DNA from: Actinomycetes bacterium
Lineage (GTDB): Bacteria > Actinomycetota > Coriobacteriia > Anaerosomatales > JAGXFU01
Direction of reading: 5' to 3'
DNA: 64,000 nt
Assembly: GCA_024637115.1 (NCBI GenBank)
Contig: JAGXFU010000005.1
Coordinates: 126,001-190,000 of the forward strand
This document shows, piece by piece, positions 34,526 to 43,247 of this stretch; the first letter of the stretch is position 1; every line of letters starts with the position of its first letter. Made by a program: the position numbers and the translations under genes. The notes below the pieces were generated by a model. That model did no database searches. It was not told the origin of the DNA and saw only the letters and a list, made by a program, of their open reading frames with translations.

Positions 34526-35885
34526 CGGTGTCTCCCATCTCAGTCTTAGTATCCGCAGCCTTCTCCTTCTTGCGAAGCAGATGGCGCAGTATTCCGCCAT
34601 GCGGGTTCTTTCCATCAGGATTTGAATCAAGGCCGTACAGATAACGTGCCGCCTCGATGTAGCCGATACCGTATCGCTCGCCGGCCACACCTTTGAGTCG
34701 GTTGGTAGGACCGTGGAGCATCTTGTTCACGATCGACTGCGTGAGCTTCTCGATCGTTTGCAGTTCCTTCTCAGAGAGCCCGCCTAGACGCTTGAGTGCT
34801 CTCTCGAGCTCCTCTTGCCGAATCTGCTCGGACTTGGAACGTATCGCAGCGATCGTTGGAACGACCTCCATGGATTCGAGCCACGCCTCGAACGCTGCCA
34901 TCTCCTCGGAGATGATGGCCTCGGCGCGCTCCGCCTCTCGCATGCGCTCGTCGAGGTTCGCCTCGACCACGCCGCTCAAGTCATCGATGTCATACAGGTA
35001 CGCGTCATCGATCTCGTTGACGCCCGGCTCGATGTCTCGCGGCACCGCGATATCGATGAGAAAGAGCGGGTCGCCTCTGCGACCGCGCATCGCCTTGGCG
35101 ACCGCTTCTTTGGTCACCACATATTCTGTGGCTGCCGTCGAAGAGATCAGGATGTCGGCCTTGCCCAGATATTCGTAGAGTTTCTCGTAAGGAATGGCCG
35201 TGCCCTCGAACTTGGCAGCGAGCTCCTCTGCGCGTGCGAACGTTCTGTTGGCAACGAGCACCTTACACACGCCGTTGCTACAGAGGTGCTTCGCGGTCAG
35301 TTCGCTCATCTTGCCGGCCCCGAGCACAAGCACCGTACGACCTTCGAGCGTCTCAAAAACACGCTTAGCGAGTTCGACCGCGGCGTAGCTGATCGACACG
35401 GCAGACTCGCCGATAGCCGTCTCAGTGCGCACGCGCTTACCCACCTCAAAGCTCTGACGGAACAGTTTGTTGAATACGCGTCCTGTGGACTGGTACTCAA
35501 AGCCCTGCTCGTAGGCCTCTTTCACCTGACCGAGAATCTGCGCCTCGCCAACAACCATCGAGTCGAGGGAAGCAACCACCCGGAACAGGTGTTTGACGAC
35601 CGCATCGCCCTCAACGATGTAGAGGTAGCGAACGAGCTCATGACGATCGAGGTCATGATAGTCAGCGATGAAGTCGATGATTGCGCCGGGGCCGTCAGTG
35701 TCCGCTGCTGTGACCGCATAGATCTCGGTGCGGTTGCAGGTGGACAGAATGATCGCTTCAACCACGTCATCGGTCGACGTAAGGAGCGCGAGAGCGTCCT
35801 CCTGGCGGTTCGCCGGGAAGGTGAGCTTTTCGCGTATCTCAATCGGGGCCGTCTTATGGCTCAACCCGACCAGGGTCAAATGCAT
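34518..35885 (-). CDS. hemA: Glutamyl-tRNA reductase
   Basis: The 455-residue protein has GLSHKTAPIEIREKL at the start, ILSTCNRTEIYAV with the catalytic Cys, GEAQILGQVKEAYE, VLVLGAGKMSELTAKHL (NADPH-binding) and a C-terminal SIVNKMLHGPTNRLK dimerisation region. It reduces Glu-tRNA to glutamate-1-semialdehyde, the first committed step. It is the first gene after the promoter at 36103-36074, behind a 183-nt leader with an attenuator-like structure. The SD is weak (GAGG), so translation may be regulated. Confidence 0.95.
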   Translation of the reverse strand: MHLTLVGLSHKTAPIEIREKLTFPANRQEDALALLTSTDDVVEAIILSTCNRTEIYAVTAADTDGPGAIIDFIADYHDLDRHELVRYLYIVEGDAVVKHLFRVVASLDSMVVGEAQILGQVKEAYEQGFEYQSTGRVFNKLFRQSFEVGKRVRTETAIGESAVSISYAAVELAKRVFETLEGRTVLVLGAGKMSELTAKHLCSNGVCKVLVANRTFARAEELAAKFEGTAIPYEKLYEYLGKADILISSTAATEYVVTKEAVAKAMRGRRGDPLFLIDIAVPRDIEPGVNEIDDAYLYDIDDLSGVVEANLDERMREAERAEAIISEEMAAFEAWLESMEVVPTIAAIRSKSEQIRQEELERALKRLGGLSEKELQTIEKLTQSIVNKMLHGPTNRLKGVAGERYGIGYIEAARYLYGLDSNPDGKNPHGGILRHLLRKKEKAADTKTEMGDTVV

Positions 35886-35961
35886 ATCGTCAGACTCGCC
35901 TCGCAGCTGATCGACTATTGTTCACGCCACCTGCGGCCCCTGCCCAAGTGACCAAGCATGC

Positions 35962-36024
35962 AAAAAGGGTCGCCCTCGCCGAGGCGGTGCGTGTTGTTCA
36001 GGCAAGCAGGCCCGGCGAGGGCGA
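35962..36024 (-). terminator. Intrinsic terminator in the hemA leader
   Basis: TCGCCCTCGCCG at 36024-36013 (minus) pairs over 12 bp with CGGCGAGGGCGA at 35981-35970 and is followed by CCCTTTTTG. It lies between the predicted hemA transcript start and the hemA ATG, so it can end hemA transcripts early; it also follows the SDR gene. Confidence 0.75.
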
Positions 36025-36067
36025 AATAGACGCATCTATGAAACGCACTCCTGCGCCTTGCCTGAAC
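35996..36067 (-). promoter_or_regulatory. Second leader stem interlocked with the terminator
   Basis: GTTCAGGCAAG at 36067-36057 and CTTGCCTGAAC at 36006-35996 (minus) are an 11-bp perfect inverted repeat. With the terminator arms the order is a-b-a'-b', so the two stems form an H-type pseudoknot or compete. The first arm starts at about +1 of the predicted transcript. Confidence 0.65.
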
Positions 36068-36073
36068 GGGCTC

Positions 36074-36103
36074 AGTGTACCATCCGCGCAGGTCGTCAAG
36101 CAA
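36074..36103 (-). promoter_or_regulatory. hemA operon promoter
   Basis: TTGCTT at 36103-36098 and TACACT at 36079-36074 are separated by 18 bp. The region shares ATTG-N10-TGCG-N-GGATGGTA with the ccmE promoter, and the motif GTTCAGGCA begins six bases after the -10. Confidence 0.6.
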
Positions 36104-36937
36104 TTACGATGCCTGTTTCGCGCGAGCCTTTCGAGCCTTGACGATGTCCGAGTCAACAATGAGAAAGAATACCTCCGGCAGCAGGCCTTTGAGCCGGAAA
36201 TAGAACCTGCTCAGGGCGTCCGGAATGATGTAGTACGTGTTCTTCTCGATGCCCCGAACGATCGCGTCGGCCACCCGCTCGGGTGGGATCGCCTTGATGT
36301 TACCGGCGATGGCATCGGTCTCCGGAGGCCTCAGCGTCTTCTCATACGCCAGTGCCGGCGTATCGGTATCCGGAGGGCAGACCACATGCACGCTCACGCC
36401 GTTCGGCTTCATCTCAAAGCGGAGCGCCTCGGTAAAGCCCATCGTGGCGTATTTCGCCGCCGCATACCCGGTATATCCATAGATGCCGAGGAACCCGGCC
36501 ACGCTTGAGACATTGACGATGTGTCCGCGTCCGGCTGCAAGCATGTGCGGTACTGCGGCTTTGCACGGCCACACCACGCTCAGGAACCCGTGTTCCATGT
36601 TGCGCATGAACTCCTCGGCAGACATGTGCTCGAACTCCCCGGGCACAATCACACCAGCGCTGTTGATAAGGATATCGGGGACGAATTCCTGGTCCACGAT
36701 CCAGTCGATCGCCTGACGCGCCGACTCAAGACGCGACAGGTCCGCGCTCTTTATGAGCACCCGCTGCGAGGAATCCTTGCGCTCGCTCTCAACCTGCACC
36801 CGTGCTCGATCGAGCTTCTCCGGGTCGCGGGCAACCAGGGCGAGGTGGGCGCCGCGACGCGCCAACGCAATAGCGGTCGCCAGCCCGATACCACTGGATC
36901 CACCCGTGACAACGACACGAGCTCCGTCAAACATCAT
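36104..36937 (-). CDS. Short-chain dehydrogenase/reductase
   Basis: The 277-residue protein has ARVVVTGGSSGIGLATAIALARRG, LINSAGVIVPGEF (NAG-like), and catalytic NVSSVAGFLGIYGYTGYAAAKYA (Ser, YxxxK). The C-terminal hydrophobic stretch PEVFFLIV and the VCPPDTDTPALAYE motif resemble 3-ketodihydrosphingosine reductase-like SDRs. That suggests a lipid or hydrophobic ketone as substrate, not haem. Its ATG overlaps the siroheme synthase gene stop (TGATG). It is the last gene of the ccm run, so its place there may be accidental. Confidence 0.82.
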   Translation of the reverse strand: MMFDGARVVVTGGSSGIGLATAIALARRGAHLALVARDPEKLDRARVQVESERKDSSQRVLIKSADLSRLESARQAIDWIVDQEFVPDILINSAGVIVPGEFEHMSAEEFMRNMEHGFLSVVWPCKAAVPHMLAAGRGHIVNVSSVAGFLGIYGYTGYAAAKYATMGFTEALRFEMKPNGVSVHVVCPPDTDTPALAYEKTLRPPETDAIAGNIKAIPPERVADAIVRGIEKNTYYIIPDALSRFYFRLKGLLPEVFFLIVDSDIVKARKARAKQAS

Positions 36938-37650
36938 CAAGCCTCGCTCAATGCATCGGGAGCCAACGAGTCAACAGAAGGAGCCGGGATGCGCACTTCG
37001 GAATCATCCCACATGAACTGCCTGAAGACCGCCTCCGGATCGGGACGCTCTCCGGCAACGAAACGCTCGAGGAGATCCGAGTCGGCCAGTTTCTCAAACA
37101 GGGCATCACGCTCTGCTGAGTTGGTGATTCGTTCCATTGCGATGCGGCGAACCTGACCAACCAACAGCATGAACGGCTCCCACTCGTGGGGAAGTTCATG
37201 CTCAAGGCGCTTCTGCACCCGCCTGGCAATCTCCGGCGACGCGCCAGCGGTGGACACGGCCACCTGCATGAGCCCACGCTGAACAACGTGTGGCATGGTG
37301 CAGTTGCACAGATCCGGGCCCTGCAGCGTGGTGATAAGACAGCCCTGTCCTTCCGCCTCGAGATAGACGGCACGAGCAGTCTCGATCGAATCAGTCGCAC
37401 TCACCACCAGGAACGCACCCGCAAGGTCTCCGCGCACGTAGTCGCGCGCTTCATGCTCCACAAGCCCTTCAGCGACCAGCGCATCGATCCCCGAGGCAAC
37501 CTCCGGTGCGATCACGAGCACGTCGGCACCGTAGCGCATGAGTGAAACGACTTGATGCTCGGCAGCCGCTCCTCCCCCAACGACCACTACGAGTCGGCCT
37601 TCAAGGTCAAGGAATACCGGAAAGTACGCGTGTTGATAGTCCCCGTTCAT
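36937..37650 (-). CDS. Siroheme synthase N-terminal type: precorrin-2 dehydrogenase/ferrochelatase
   Basis: The 237-residue protein starts with YFPVFLDLEGRLVVVVGGGAAAEHQVVSLMRYGADVLVIAPE, the NAD-binding domain of Met8 and the N-terminal part of CysG. DLCNCTMPHVVQRGLMQVAVSTAGASPEIARRVQKRLE follows, with the conserved Ser/Gly/Ala segment and dimer domain. It oxidises precorrin-2 to sirohydrochlorin and perhaps adds iron. Siroheme is the starting point of the AhbD-type haem route, so this gene fits its neighbours. The track ORF adds 44 residues upstream that run into the gene before it; ATG 37650 is the start. Confidence 0.85.
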   Translation of the reverse strand: MNGDYQHAYFPVFLDLEGRLVVVVGGGAAAEHQVVSLMRYGADVLVIAPEVASGIDALVAEGLVEHEARDYVRGDLAGAFLVVSATDSIETARAVYLEAEGQGCLITTLQGPDLCNCTMPHVVQRGLMQVAVSTAGASPEIARRVQKRLEHELPHEWEPFMLLVGQVRRIAMERITNSAERDALFEKLADSDLLERFVAGERPDPEAVFRQFMWDDSEVRIPAPSVDSLAPDALSEA

Positions 37651-37660
37651 ATGTGAGCCC

Positions 37661-38506
37661 CTAGAGTGCGAAGATATGGAATCCAACAGGAAGCGTGCGC
37701 GCAAGAATCGAAAGTGCCACGACCGCGCCCGCGCCCGCGATAGCGATCCACGATGCCGTGCGTCCCGACACGCCGCGACCATACAGCAGGAACAAATACG
37801 TACCGAACAGCGCCCACACGAGACCCGAGAGCATCACGCGGGGATCTGCCCAGAAGCCGCCTACGTCAGTCTCGATCGCCCTGATCGTGCCAAGGATCAT
37901 GCCCGCCGTGTACGCAGGAAACGCCAGAACGACGGCGCGACGCGCAATCATCTGCGCCTGGGCGAGAGACGGAAGGCGATCGAGCAGCGGGCCGGTCTTG
38001 TGACGCTTGAGCTGCCCGCCAAGTATCAGATAGAACAGACTAGCCGCACCCGCAACAAAGAACCCGGCGTTGGCGAACACGATCAGCACGACATGAATGC
38101 CAACGCGCCAGTTATCGAGTTGCACGAGCGCGGCTGCGGTGAGCCCGGATGGCTGTGCGCCGGACAGGAATTGCGCGACGATCAGCAGGAGTACTGCCAC
38201 CGGCACGAGAACCGCGCCATATGTCCTGTTCTTCATGAAGTGCTCGGCAATGAAATAGACCACGAGTACCGCCCAGGCCGAGAGCACCAGGGTGTTGTGC
38301 GGACCAACGAGCTCTGTGCCGTTCGACACCGTTGACCGGAACCCGATACCGGCGGTGAGCATGAGGGTTCCCGCCCCGGCCAAGAAACGCGCCCACCATG
38401 CAAGCGTTTCGCGTTTCATCAGGAGCTGGTACGCATACAGAACCGTGGCCGCAATGAGCAGGGCGAGGGAGAACCAGCGCGTCACGACCGCAAGCTGTTC
38501 AATCAC
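37661..38506 (-). CDS. CcsA/HemX-like membrane protein
   Basis: The 281-residue protein has eight hydrophobic segments. Four conserved His lie near membrane edges (GPHNTLV, EHFMKN, GIHVVLI, VGFHIFAL at the end), and GFWADPR occupies the place of the tryptophan-rich haem-handling loop. This matches the HemX/CcsA group that holds haem outside or stabilises HemA. GTG start with GAGGAG eight bases upstream. It lies between ccmD and the siroheme gene, so a haem delivery or HemA-level control role is likely. Confidence 0.78.
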   Translation of the reverse strand: MIEQLAVVTRWFSLALLIAATVLYAYQLLMKRETLAWWARFLAGAGTLMLTAGIGFRSTVSNGTELVGPHNTLVLSAWAVLVVYFIAEHFMKNRTYGAVLVPVAVLLLIVAQFLSGAQPSGLTAAALVQLDNWRVGIHVVLIVFANAGFFVAGAASLFYLILGGQLKRHKTGPLLDRLPSLAQAQMIARRAVVLAFPAYTAGMILGTIRAIETDVGGFWADPRVMLSGLVWALFGTYLFLLYGRGVSGRTASWIAIAGAGAVVALSILARTLPVGFHIFAL

Positions 38507-38611
38507 GCGCGCAACTCCTCTCGGTTCCGGGGGGTGCAGGGCTCCCTGTGCGGGCTACCTGCGAACTCTGCGTGAAATCATCTTATACGAATCCCGTAGC
38601 GAGTGTAGTGG

Positions 38612-38794
38612 TCAGGCTTCGCGACGCTCGAGCGATTCCTCGAGGACTACCACGGCCTTCTCAAGACGCATTACGCGGCGAAGCGTCATTGTCACGTATG
38701 CAACGAACGAGATCCAGAGGATGCCATAGGCCGCAATCACATACGGGGCATCGGTCAAAGCCAAGCGATACAGTTCTGCGTTGGTGGCCTCCAT
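38612..38794 (-). CDS. ccmD: CcmD-like small membrane protein
   Basis: The 60-residue protein has one helix (YVIAAYGILWISFVAYVTMTL) followed by RRVMRLEKAVVVLEESLERR, a charged coil. This length, single span and place directly after ccmC match CcmD, which helps release holo-CcmE from the CcmABC complex. The longer track ORF starts 15 codons earlier; the ATG at 38794 with GGGAGG upstream is better placed. Sequence is not well conserved in this family. Confidence 0.7.
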   Translation of the reverse strand: MEATNAELYRLALTDAPYVIAAYGILWISFVAYVTMTLRRVMRLEKAVVVLEESLERREA

Positions 38795-38839
38795 TGGAGT
38801 CCGCCTCCCTTCACGCGCCCCACAGGGCACGAACGTCAA

Positions 38840-39589
38840 TTAGCCTTCGAGTGCTTCCTTTGCGGCGTCGATCCGCTCGCCGAGGCGTTCCTCGCTCATA
38901 CGTAGGGCGTAGACTGCGTAGCCCACCATGAGCATGCCTACCTGGGCAACAATGAACGGGAGCAGGTTCGAACTCGCCATCCCCGACTGGAACACGACGG
39001 GGTGGTTCGACTCAAGCACGCGCGTGATCATGAATGAGATCGGTGCGTTTATGGCCGCAAGCACCGCAAACGCTGCGCCGTAGACGGCCCGCCGCTCTTC
39101 ATCTTCGATCGAATTGCGGAGCACGAAATACGCGATCATCATGAGCATCATGATGAAGTACGTGGTCAGACGCGGTTCCCACTCCCACCAGACTCCCCAT
39201 GAAGCCCGCGTCCACAAGACCCCGGTGATCATGGTGAGGATGACGAACACCAGCGACGTCTCCATCGCGATACGGCTCTTGGTATCAAAGCTGCGCTTGC
39301 GCGTCATGAGGAATCGAACCGCAAACACCGCTGACAAGAGCAGCACCAGGAACGAAGCCTCGGCTACCGGTACATGGAAGTAGAATATCTTCTGGCTGAA
39401 CCAGGGCCTCCCGTAGGAAAACCCGTTGTCGCCCACACTCACCAACTGAAATGCAGTGTCGAGTTCGCTTGCAACCGTCACGGTTCCAAACTGCTGCACT
39501 TCTGCGGTGAAGAACGCCATGAAGAATGCCGTCGTTGTGAGGAGTCCTCCAATCAACAGCAATATGATGGCGATTCTAAGTTGCTTCAC
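38840..39589 (-). CDS. ccmC: Haem handling protein CcmC
   Basis: The 249-residue polytopic protein has six membrane helices and the tryptophan-rich loop ASWGVWWEWEPRLT, the haem-binding WWD-type motif, with conserved His residues near FHVPVAEASF and in the next loop. It attaches haem to the CcmE chaperone at the outer face of the membrane. GTG start with GAGGAGG six bases upstream. Placed after ccmB and before ccmD as in system I operons. Confidence 0.9.
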   Translation of the reverse strand: MKQLRIAIILLLIGGLLTTTAFFMAFFTAEVQQFGTVTVASELDTAFQLVSVGDNGFSYGRPWFSQKIFYFHVPVAEASFLVLLLSAVFAVRFLMTRKRSFDTKSRIAMETSLVFVILTMITGVLWTRASWGVWWEWEPRLTTYFIMMLMMIAYFVLRNSIEDEERRAVYGAAFAVLAAINAPISFMITRVLESNHPVVFQSGMASSNLLPFIVAQVGMLMVGYAVYALRMSEERLGERIDAAKEALEG

Positions 39590-39619
39590 CGTGTACCTCC
39601 TCGGCCTCGTGGTATGGCT

Positions 39620-40369
39620 CTACGCACCGATAACGAATTCATAGAGCGCGTATGCGGCAAGCACCATGATCGCGTCGTAGCCGGCAACGCCGGCGATACC
39701 CGACCAGAACTGCGATATCGAACCGTCTCCGCCAAGAACCGCTGCGGAGGTTGCCGATACAGCCGCCAGAAGCAGCGGATACATCAGCGGGACCATGAGT
39801 ACGGTAAGGACGAAGTCCTTGCCGCTCGTATTCACTGACATTGTAGCGAGTAGCGTGCCCACCCCGGCGATTCCGACAGATCCCGCAAAGAGCACGAGTG
39901 GAATCATCCACCACGACCCACCGTAGCCCCCCTGTTGCAGGAACATCAGAGCGAATACGGGAATGGTGAGCGTCTCAACGATCAGAAGGAAGATGAGGTT
40001 GCCTGACGCCTTGGCGAAATAGATCACCGGACGGTCGACCGGTGAGAGCAACAGCGCCTCGAGACAGCCCTGGTCCTTCTCGTGAACGAGCGAGCGGTTG
40101 AGTCCCAGCATCGAGGTAAAGATGAACGCAAGCCACAAAAGCCCGCCTGCGATAGTGCGCGGATCGAAAGCTGAGCCCGACTGCGAGAGTGCAATCTGGT
40201 AGACGACCATCGTGAGGAGCGAGTAGAGGCCCATCGACGTGACCATCTCTTTGGTACGCAACTCCATGACGATGTCTTTGCGCAGAATCGCTTTGTACTG
40301 CCTCAGTGACAGACCCGGTACCTTGGTGCGCTCCGCGGGTGGCGTGCGACGCAGGATCTCGTCGGCCAT
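39620..40369 (-). CDS. ccmB: Haem exporter permease CcmB
   Basis: The 249-residue protein has six hydrophobic helices and a KAILRKDIVMELRTKEMV opening, with HEKDQGCLEALLLSPVDRPVIYFAK in the second cytoplasmic loop, the CcmB signature. It is the permease of the CcmAB ABC unit that powers release of haem-loaded CcmE. The ATG follows the ccmA stop without a gap. Confidence 0.9.
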   Translation of the reverse strand: MADEILRRTPPAERTKVPGLSLRQYKAILRKDIVMELRTKEMVTSMGLYSLLTMVVYQIALSQSGSAFDPRTIAGGLLWLAFIFTSMLGLNRSLVHEKDQGCLEALLLSPVDRPVIYFAKASGNLIFLLIVETLTIPVFALMFLQQGGYGGSWWMIPLVLFAGSVGIAGVGTLLATMSVNTSGKDFVLTVLMVPLMYPLLLAAVSATSAAVLGGDGSISQFWSGIAGVAGYDAIMVLAAYALYEFVIGA

Positions 40370-41098
40370 CTATGCCACCCCCATGCCAACAGTAGAGCGA
40401 TACGTCTGCTTGAAATCGTCGACGTCGATCTCCTCTTTGGGGGCAGAGAGCACGACTTTGCCCCGGGCAAGAATCAACGCATGACTGCAGAGCTCGAGGC
40501 CCTTGTCGAGGTCGTGGCTGATCATCACGAAGGTGTGATCATGCCGGACCTGCGCAATGAGGTTATCGAGGATATCCATCGCGTGGGGGTCGAGCCCGGA
40601 ATAGGGCTCATCGAGAAAGAGCATCTCGGGCCGGTGCAGAAGCGCTCTGGCGATCGAGAGGCGTTGCAGCATGCCCCGCGAAAACGTGCGCACCGTATCG
40701 AGACGCCGGTGGTCGAGCTCCACGGCGATAAGAAGTTCCCGCGCACGCTGTGCGGGATTCTCAACGCCGTACATGTCAGCAAAGAACTGAAGGTTCTCCT
40801 CGGCAGTCAGGTCGGGGTAGAGCAGCGGATTGTGGCTGATCAGTCCGATCTTGCTGCGGAGCTTGTCCGACTGCTCCACGACATCGAGTCCGCAGACCTT
40901 GACCGTCCCTTTCGAAGGAGCCGACAGGGTGGTGAGGATGCGCACGAGCGTGGTCTTTCCTGCACCGTTCGGCCCAAAGACCGAGAGGAAGGCGCCCCGC
41001 GGCAGGTCGAAGTCGACCTTGTCGAGGGCTTTGCGCACGCCAAAGGTCCGGGTGAGTCCCCGGACCTCGACGGCTGAATCGGTGCAGACGTCAGTCAC
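40370..41098 (-). CDS. ccmA: Haem exporter ATPase CcmA
   Basis: The 242-residue ABC ATPase has FGPNGAGKTTLVRIL (Walker A), FSRGMLQRLSIARALLHRPEMLFLDEPYSGLD (signature and Walker B) and MISHDLDKG (His switch). Position beside ccmB and ccmF and its length identify CcmA. The start is GTG, four bases after the ccmF stop; the track start 100 codons upstream overlaps ccmF and is rejected. Confidence 0.9.
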   Translation of the reverse strand: MTDVCTDSAVEVRGLTRTFGVRKALDKVDFDLPRGAFLSVFGPNGAGKTTLVRILTTLSAPSKGTVKVCGLDVVEQSDKLRSKIGLISHNPLLYPDLTAEENLQFFADMYGVENPAQRARELLIAVELDHRRLDTVRTFSRGMLQRLSIARALLHRPEMLFLDEPYSGLDPHAMDILDNLIAQVRHDHTFVMISHDLDKGLELCSHALILARGKVVLSAPKEEIDVDDFKQTYRSTVGMGVA

Positions 41099-41102
41099 GC
41101 TG

Positions 41103-43169
41103 CTACTTCTTTGACTTCGAGCGGGCCACGGGTGGCAGGGCGCGAGCTTCGGGCTTGGGCCACATCGCGATCGAGGCACCAACCACGGTGAGAGCAAAGC
41201 CGAACCACGCCCAGCTGATGAGCGGGTTGATCTTGACCTGCATCGAGAGCTGATCGCCCTGGATTCCCTGGAACACCACAAAGACGTCCTGGAGGAATTC
41301 GACACGCACCGCCGCGTTGAGCTTCGTCTGCTGCTGGCGGAAGAACGAGACCTGGCCCGGATTGACCTGCCCGACCACGGTGCCGTTCTTGGCGACATCG
41401 AAGTTCACCGAGCTCACGGCATCGCCGTTGTCCAGCGTGGTATCGGTGATGCCGTTGTAGGTGAACGTGTAGTCCGAAACCTCGAACTGCGAACCCGGCA
41501 CATTGGGAACCATCACGAGGCGCTCATCAACGAACATGGCAGATCCCACGAGGCCGATCAGAATGATCGCGATTCCAAGGTGAGTCAGATATCCACCGGA
41601 CTGAGTCCGAGCCTTGAACATGATCGAGCCGAGGGCCGAGAAGAAGCTCTCACCCTTGGCTGCCGCACGCTTGCTTGCCCCGGCAATGAATAGATAGACC
41701 GAGATCGAAGCGGCGAACGAACCAACAACCAGACCGGACACCGCGTATGCGTTATGCACCAATGCCGGCATCCCCGTCGTACCGGTCTTCTGGAAGATCG
41801 GAAGTAGCTGCGAATACCAGAAGTAGAGCAGCGGAACAGAGAGAGCAACGGTACCCATGAGCGGCCACTTTGCTTTGGACCAGAACATGGGACCCTCGGT
41901 CTTGCGCCACGAGAGCAGCGGGCAGACCGCCATGATGAACACGTAGAGGATTCCAACAGGACGAGCGATGGAATCATAGGTTGCCGGACCGTATGTCTTG
42001 CCGCCAAAGGCGGGAGCAACGGTCAGAACGGCGACCATGATCGCAGAGAGAAGCATCAAGACGTTGTTGAAGTAGTACGAGGATTCCTTGGAGACCAACG
42101 ACTCGAAGTCGTCGTTGCCGGAAAACTCCTTGCTGCGCTTCTGGAGACCAAAGAACGTTACCACGAGCGGGATCACCATCATGGCGCCAAAGAGCCACGC
42201 AGAGAGCGGGTCTTTCTCAAAGGCATGCACAGACTGCACGATGCCCGAACGGGTGATGAATGTGCCAAGGATGACGAGCACGAAGCTCACCGTGGCCATC
42301 CACACGGCCCACTTCTTGAAGCCTTCGCGTCTGCGGTACACCGTGAAGCTGTGGAGCAGGCCAACGCCGGTGAGCCACGGGAGAAGTGAAGCATTCTCAA
42401 CCGGGTCCCACGCCCAGAAGCCACCCCATCCAAGCACGACATAGGCCCAAATCGCGCCAAGGCCAATGCCGATACCAAGGAACAACCACGAGAAGACCGT
42501 GATTCGGTCGCTGAACTGAACCCAACGCTTGGAGCCATCACCCACGATGAGTGCGCCCATAGCGAACGCAAAGGGAACAGTGAGACCCGCGTAGCCAATG
42601 AACAACGTTGGCGGGTGCAGGATCATGGCCCAGTGCTGAAGCAGCGGGTTCATCGCAGCGCTAATGAGTAGCTCGCCATTCGCACCAAGCCAGGCCGGAT
42701 CGGAAAGTTTGAATGGATTGTTGAGGTCGATCAGGAGTGCGAACACAAACAAGAGTTGCACGATGTTGAAGACCATGAGCGACGCATTGGAGAGCTCATC
42801 GGTCTCGCCGATCCGCTTCCATGCCACATAGGCTCCGAACAGAGCCAGCAACCATGCCCAGAACAGAAGCGATCCTTCGCGACCAGCCCACACACCCGAG
42901 ACTTTGTAGAGCCACGCGAGACTCGACACGTCGGTTGAGTGATTGAGCGCCACGTACTCAAACGAGAAGTCCTGACGAAAGAACGCTGCAAGCAGGGTTC
43001 CGACGGCCACCGTGAGCGTGCCCGCCAGGCCGAAGGTGAAGAAGTATCCCCAGTTCGTGACAGACTCGCCATCCTTGGCCCCGAGCATGCGGCCCCAGGC
43101 CAGCGCACCGATCGAGGCCATTGCCGCCAGCGCCGAGAGCGCCATCATCAAGTTACCGACTGTCGTCAT
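41103..43169 (-). CDS. ccmF: Cytochrome c haem lyase subunit CcmF
   Basis: The 688-residue polytopic protein has about 14 membrane spans, the WWD-like segment LGWGGFWAWDPVENASLLPWL, PGREGSLL-like SGVWAGREGSLLFWAWLL, and HPPTLFIGYAG with a haem-ligating His. It receives haem from CcmE and joins it to apocytochrome c. No ccmG or ccmH thiol protein is in the window, so those parts are elsewhere. AAGGGAG precedes the ATG. Confidence 0.95.
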   Translation of the reverse strand: MTTVGNLMMALSALAAMASIGALAWGRMLGAKDGESVTNWGYFFTFGLAGTLTVAVGTLLAAFFRQDFSFEYVALNHSTDVSSLAWLYKVSGVWAGREGSLLFWAWLLALFGAYVAWKRIGETDELSNASLMVFNIVQLLFVFALLIDLNNPFKLSDPAWLGANGELLISAAMNPLLQHWAMILHPPTLFIGYAGLTVPFAFAMGALIVGDGSKRWVQFSDRITVFSWLFLGIGIGLGAIWAYVVLGWGGFWAWDPVENASLLPWLTGVGLLHSFTVYRRREGFKKWAVWMATVSFVLVILGTFITRSGIVQSVHAFEKDPLSAWLFGAMMVIPLVVTFFGLQKRSKEFSGNDDFESLVSKESSYYFNNVLMLLSAIMVAVLTVAPAFGGKTYGPATYDSIARPVGILYVFIMAVCPLLSWRKTEGPMFWSKAKWPLMGTVALSVPLLYFWYSQLLPIFQKTGTTGMPALVHNAYAVSGLVVGSFAASISVYLFIAGASKRAAAKGESFFSALGSIMFKARTQSGGYLTHLGIAIILIGLVGSAMFVDERLVMVPNVPGSQFEVSDYTFTYNGITDTTLDNGDAVSSVNFDVAKNGTVVGQVNPGQVSFFRQQQTKLNAAVRVEFLQDVFVVFQGIQGDQLSMQVKINPLISWAWFGFALTVVGASIAMWPKPEARALPPVARSKSKK

Positions 43170-43247
43170 CCGCGTCCCACTCCCTTGTAGTTGTCACATA
43201 CGACGGGCCGCCCCCATCGGAGCGGCCCGGGTGATTCTTTACAAGCG

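Noticed and set aside
34815-35951. 378-aa plus-strand ORF over hemA
   Set aside because: Antisense to hemA with no motif or start signal; hemA is certain.
35915-36103. 62-aa minus ORF in the hemA leader
   Set aside because: It runs through both leader stems and the terminator, with no good SD or coding bias; a leader peptide cannot be shown.
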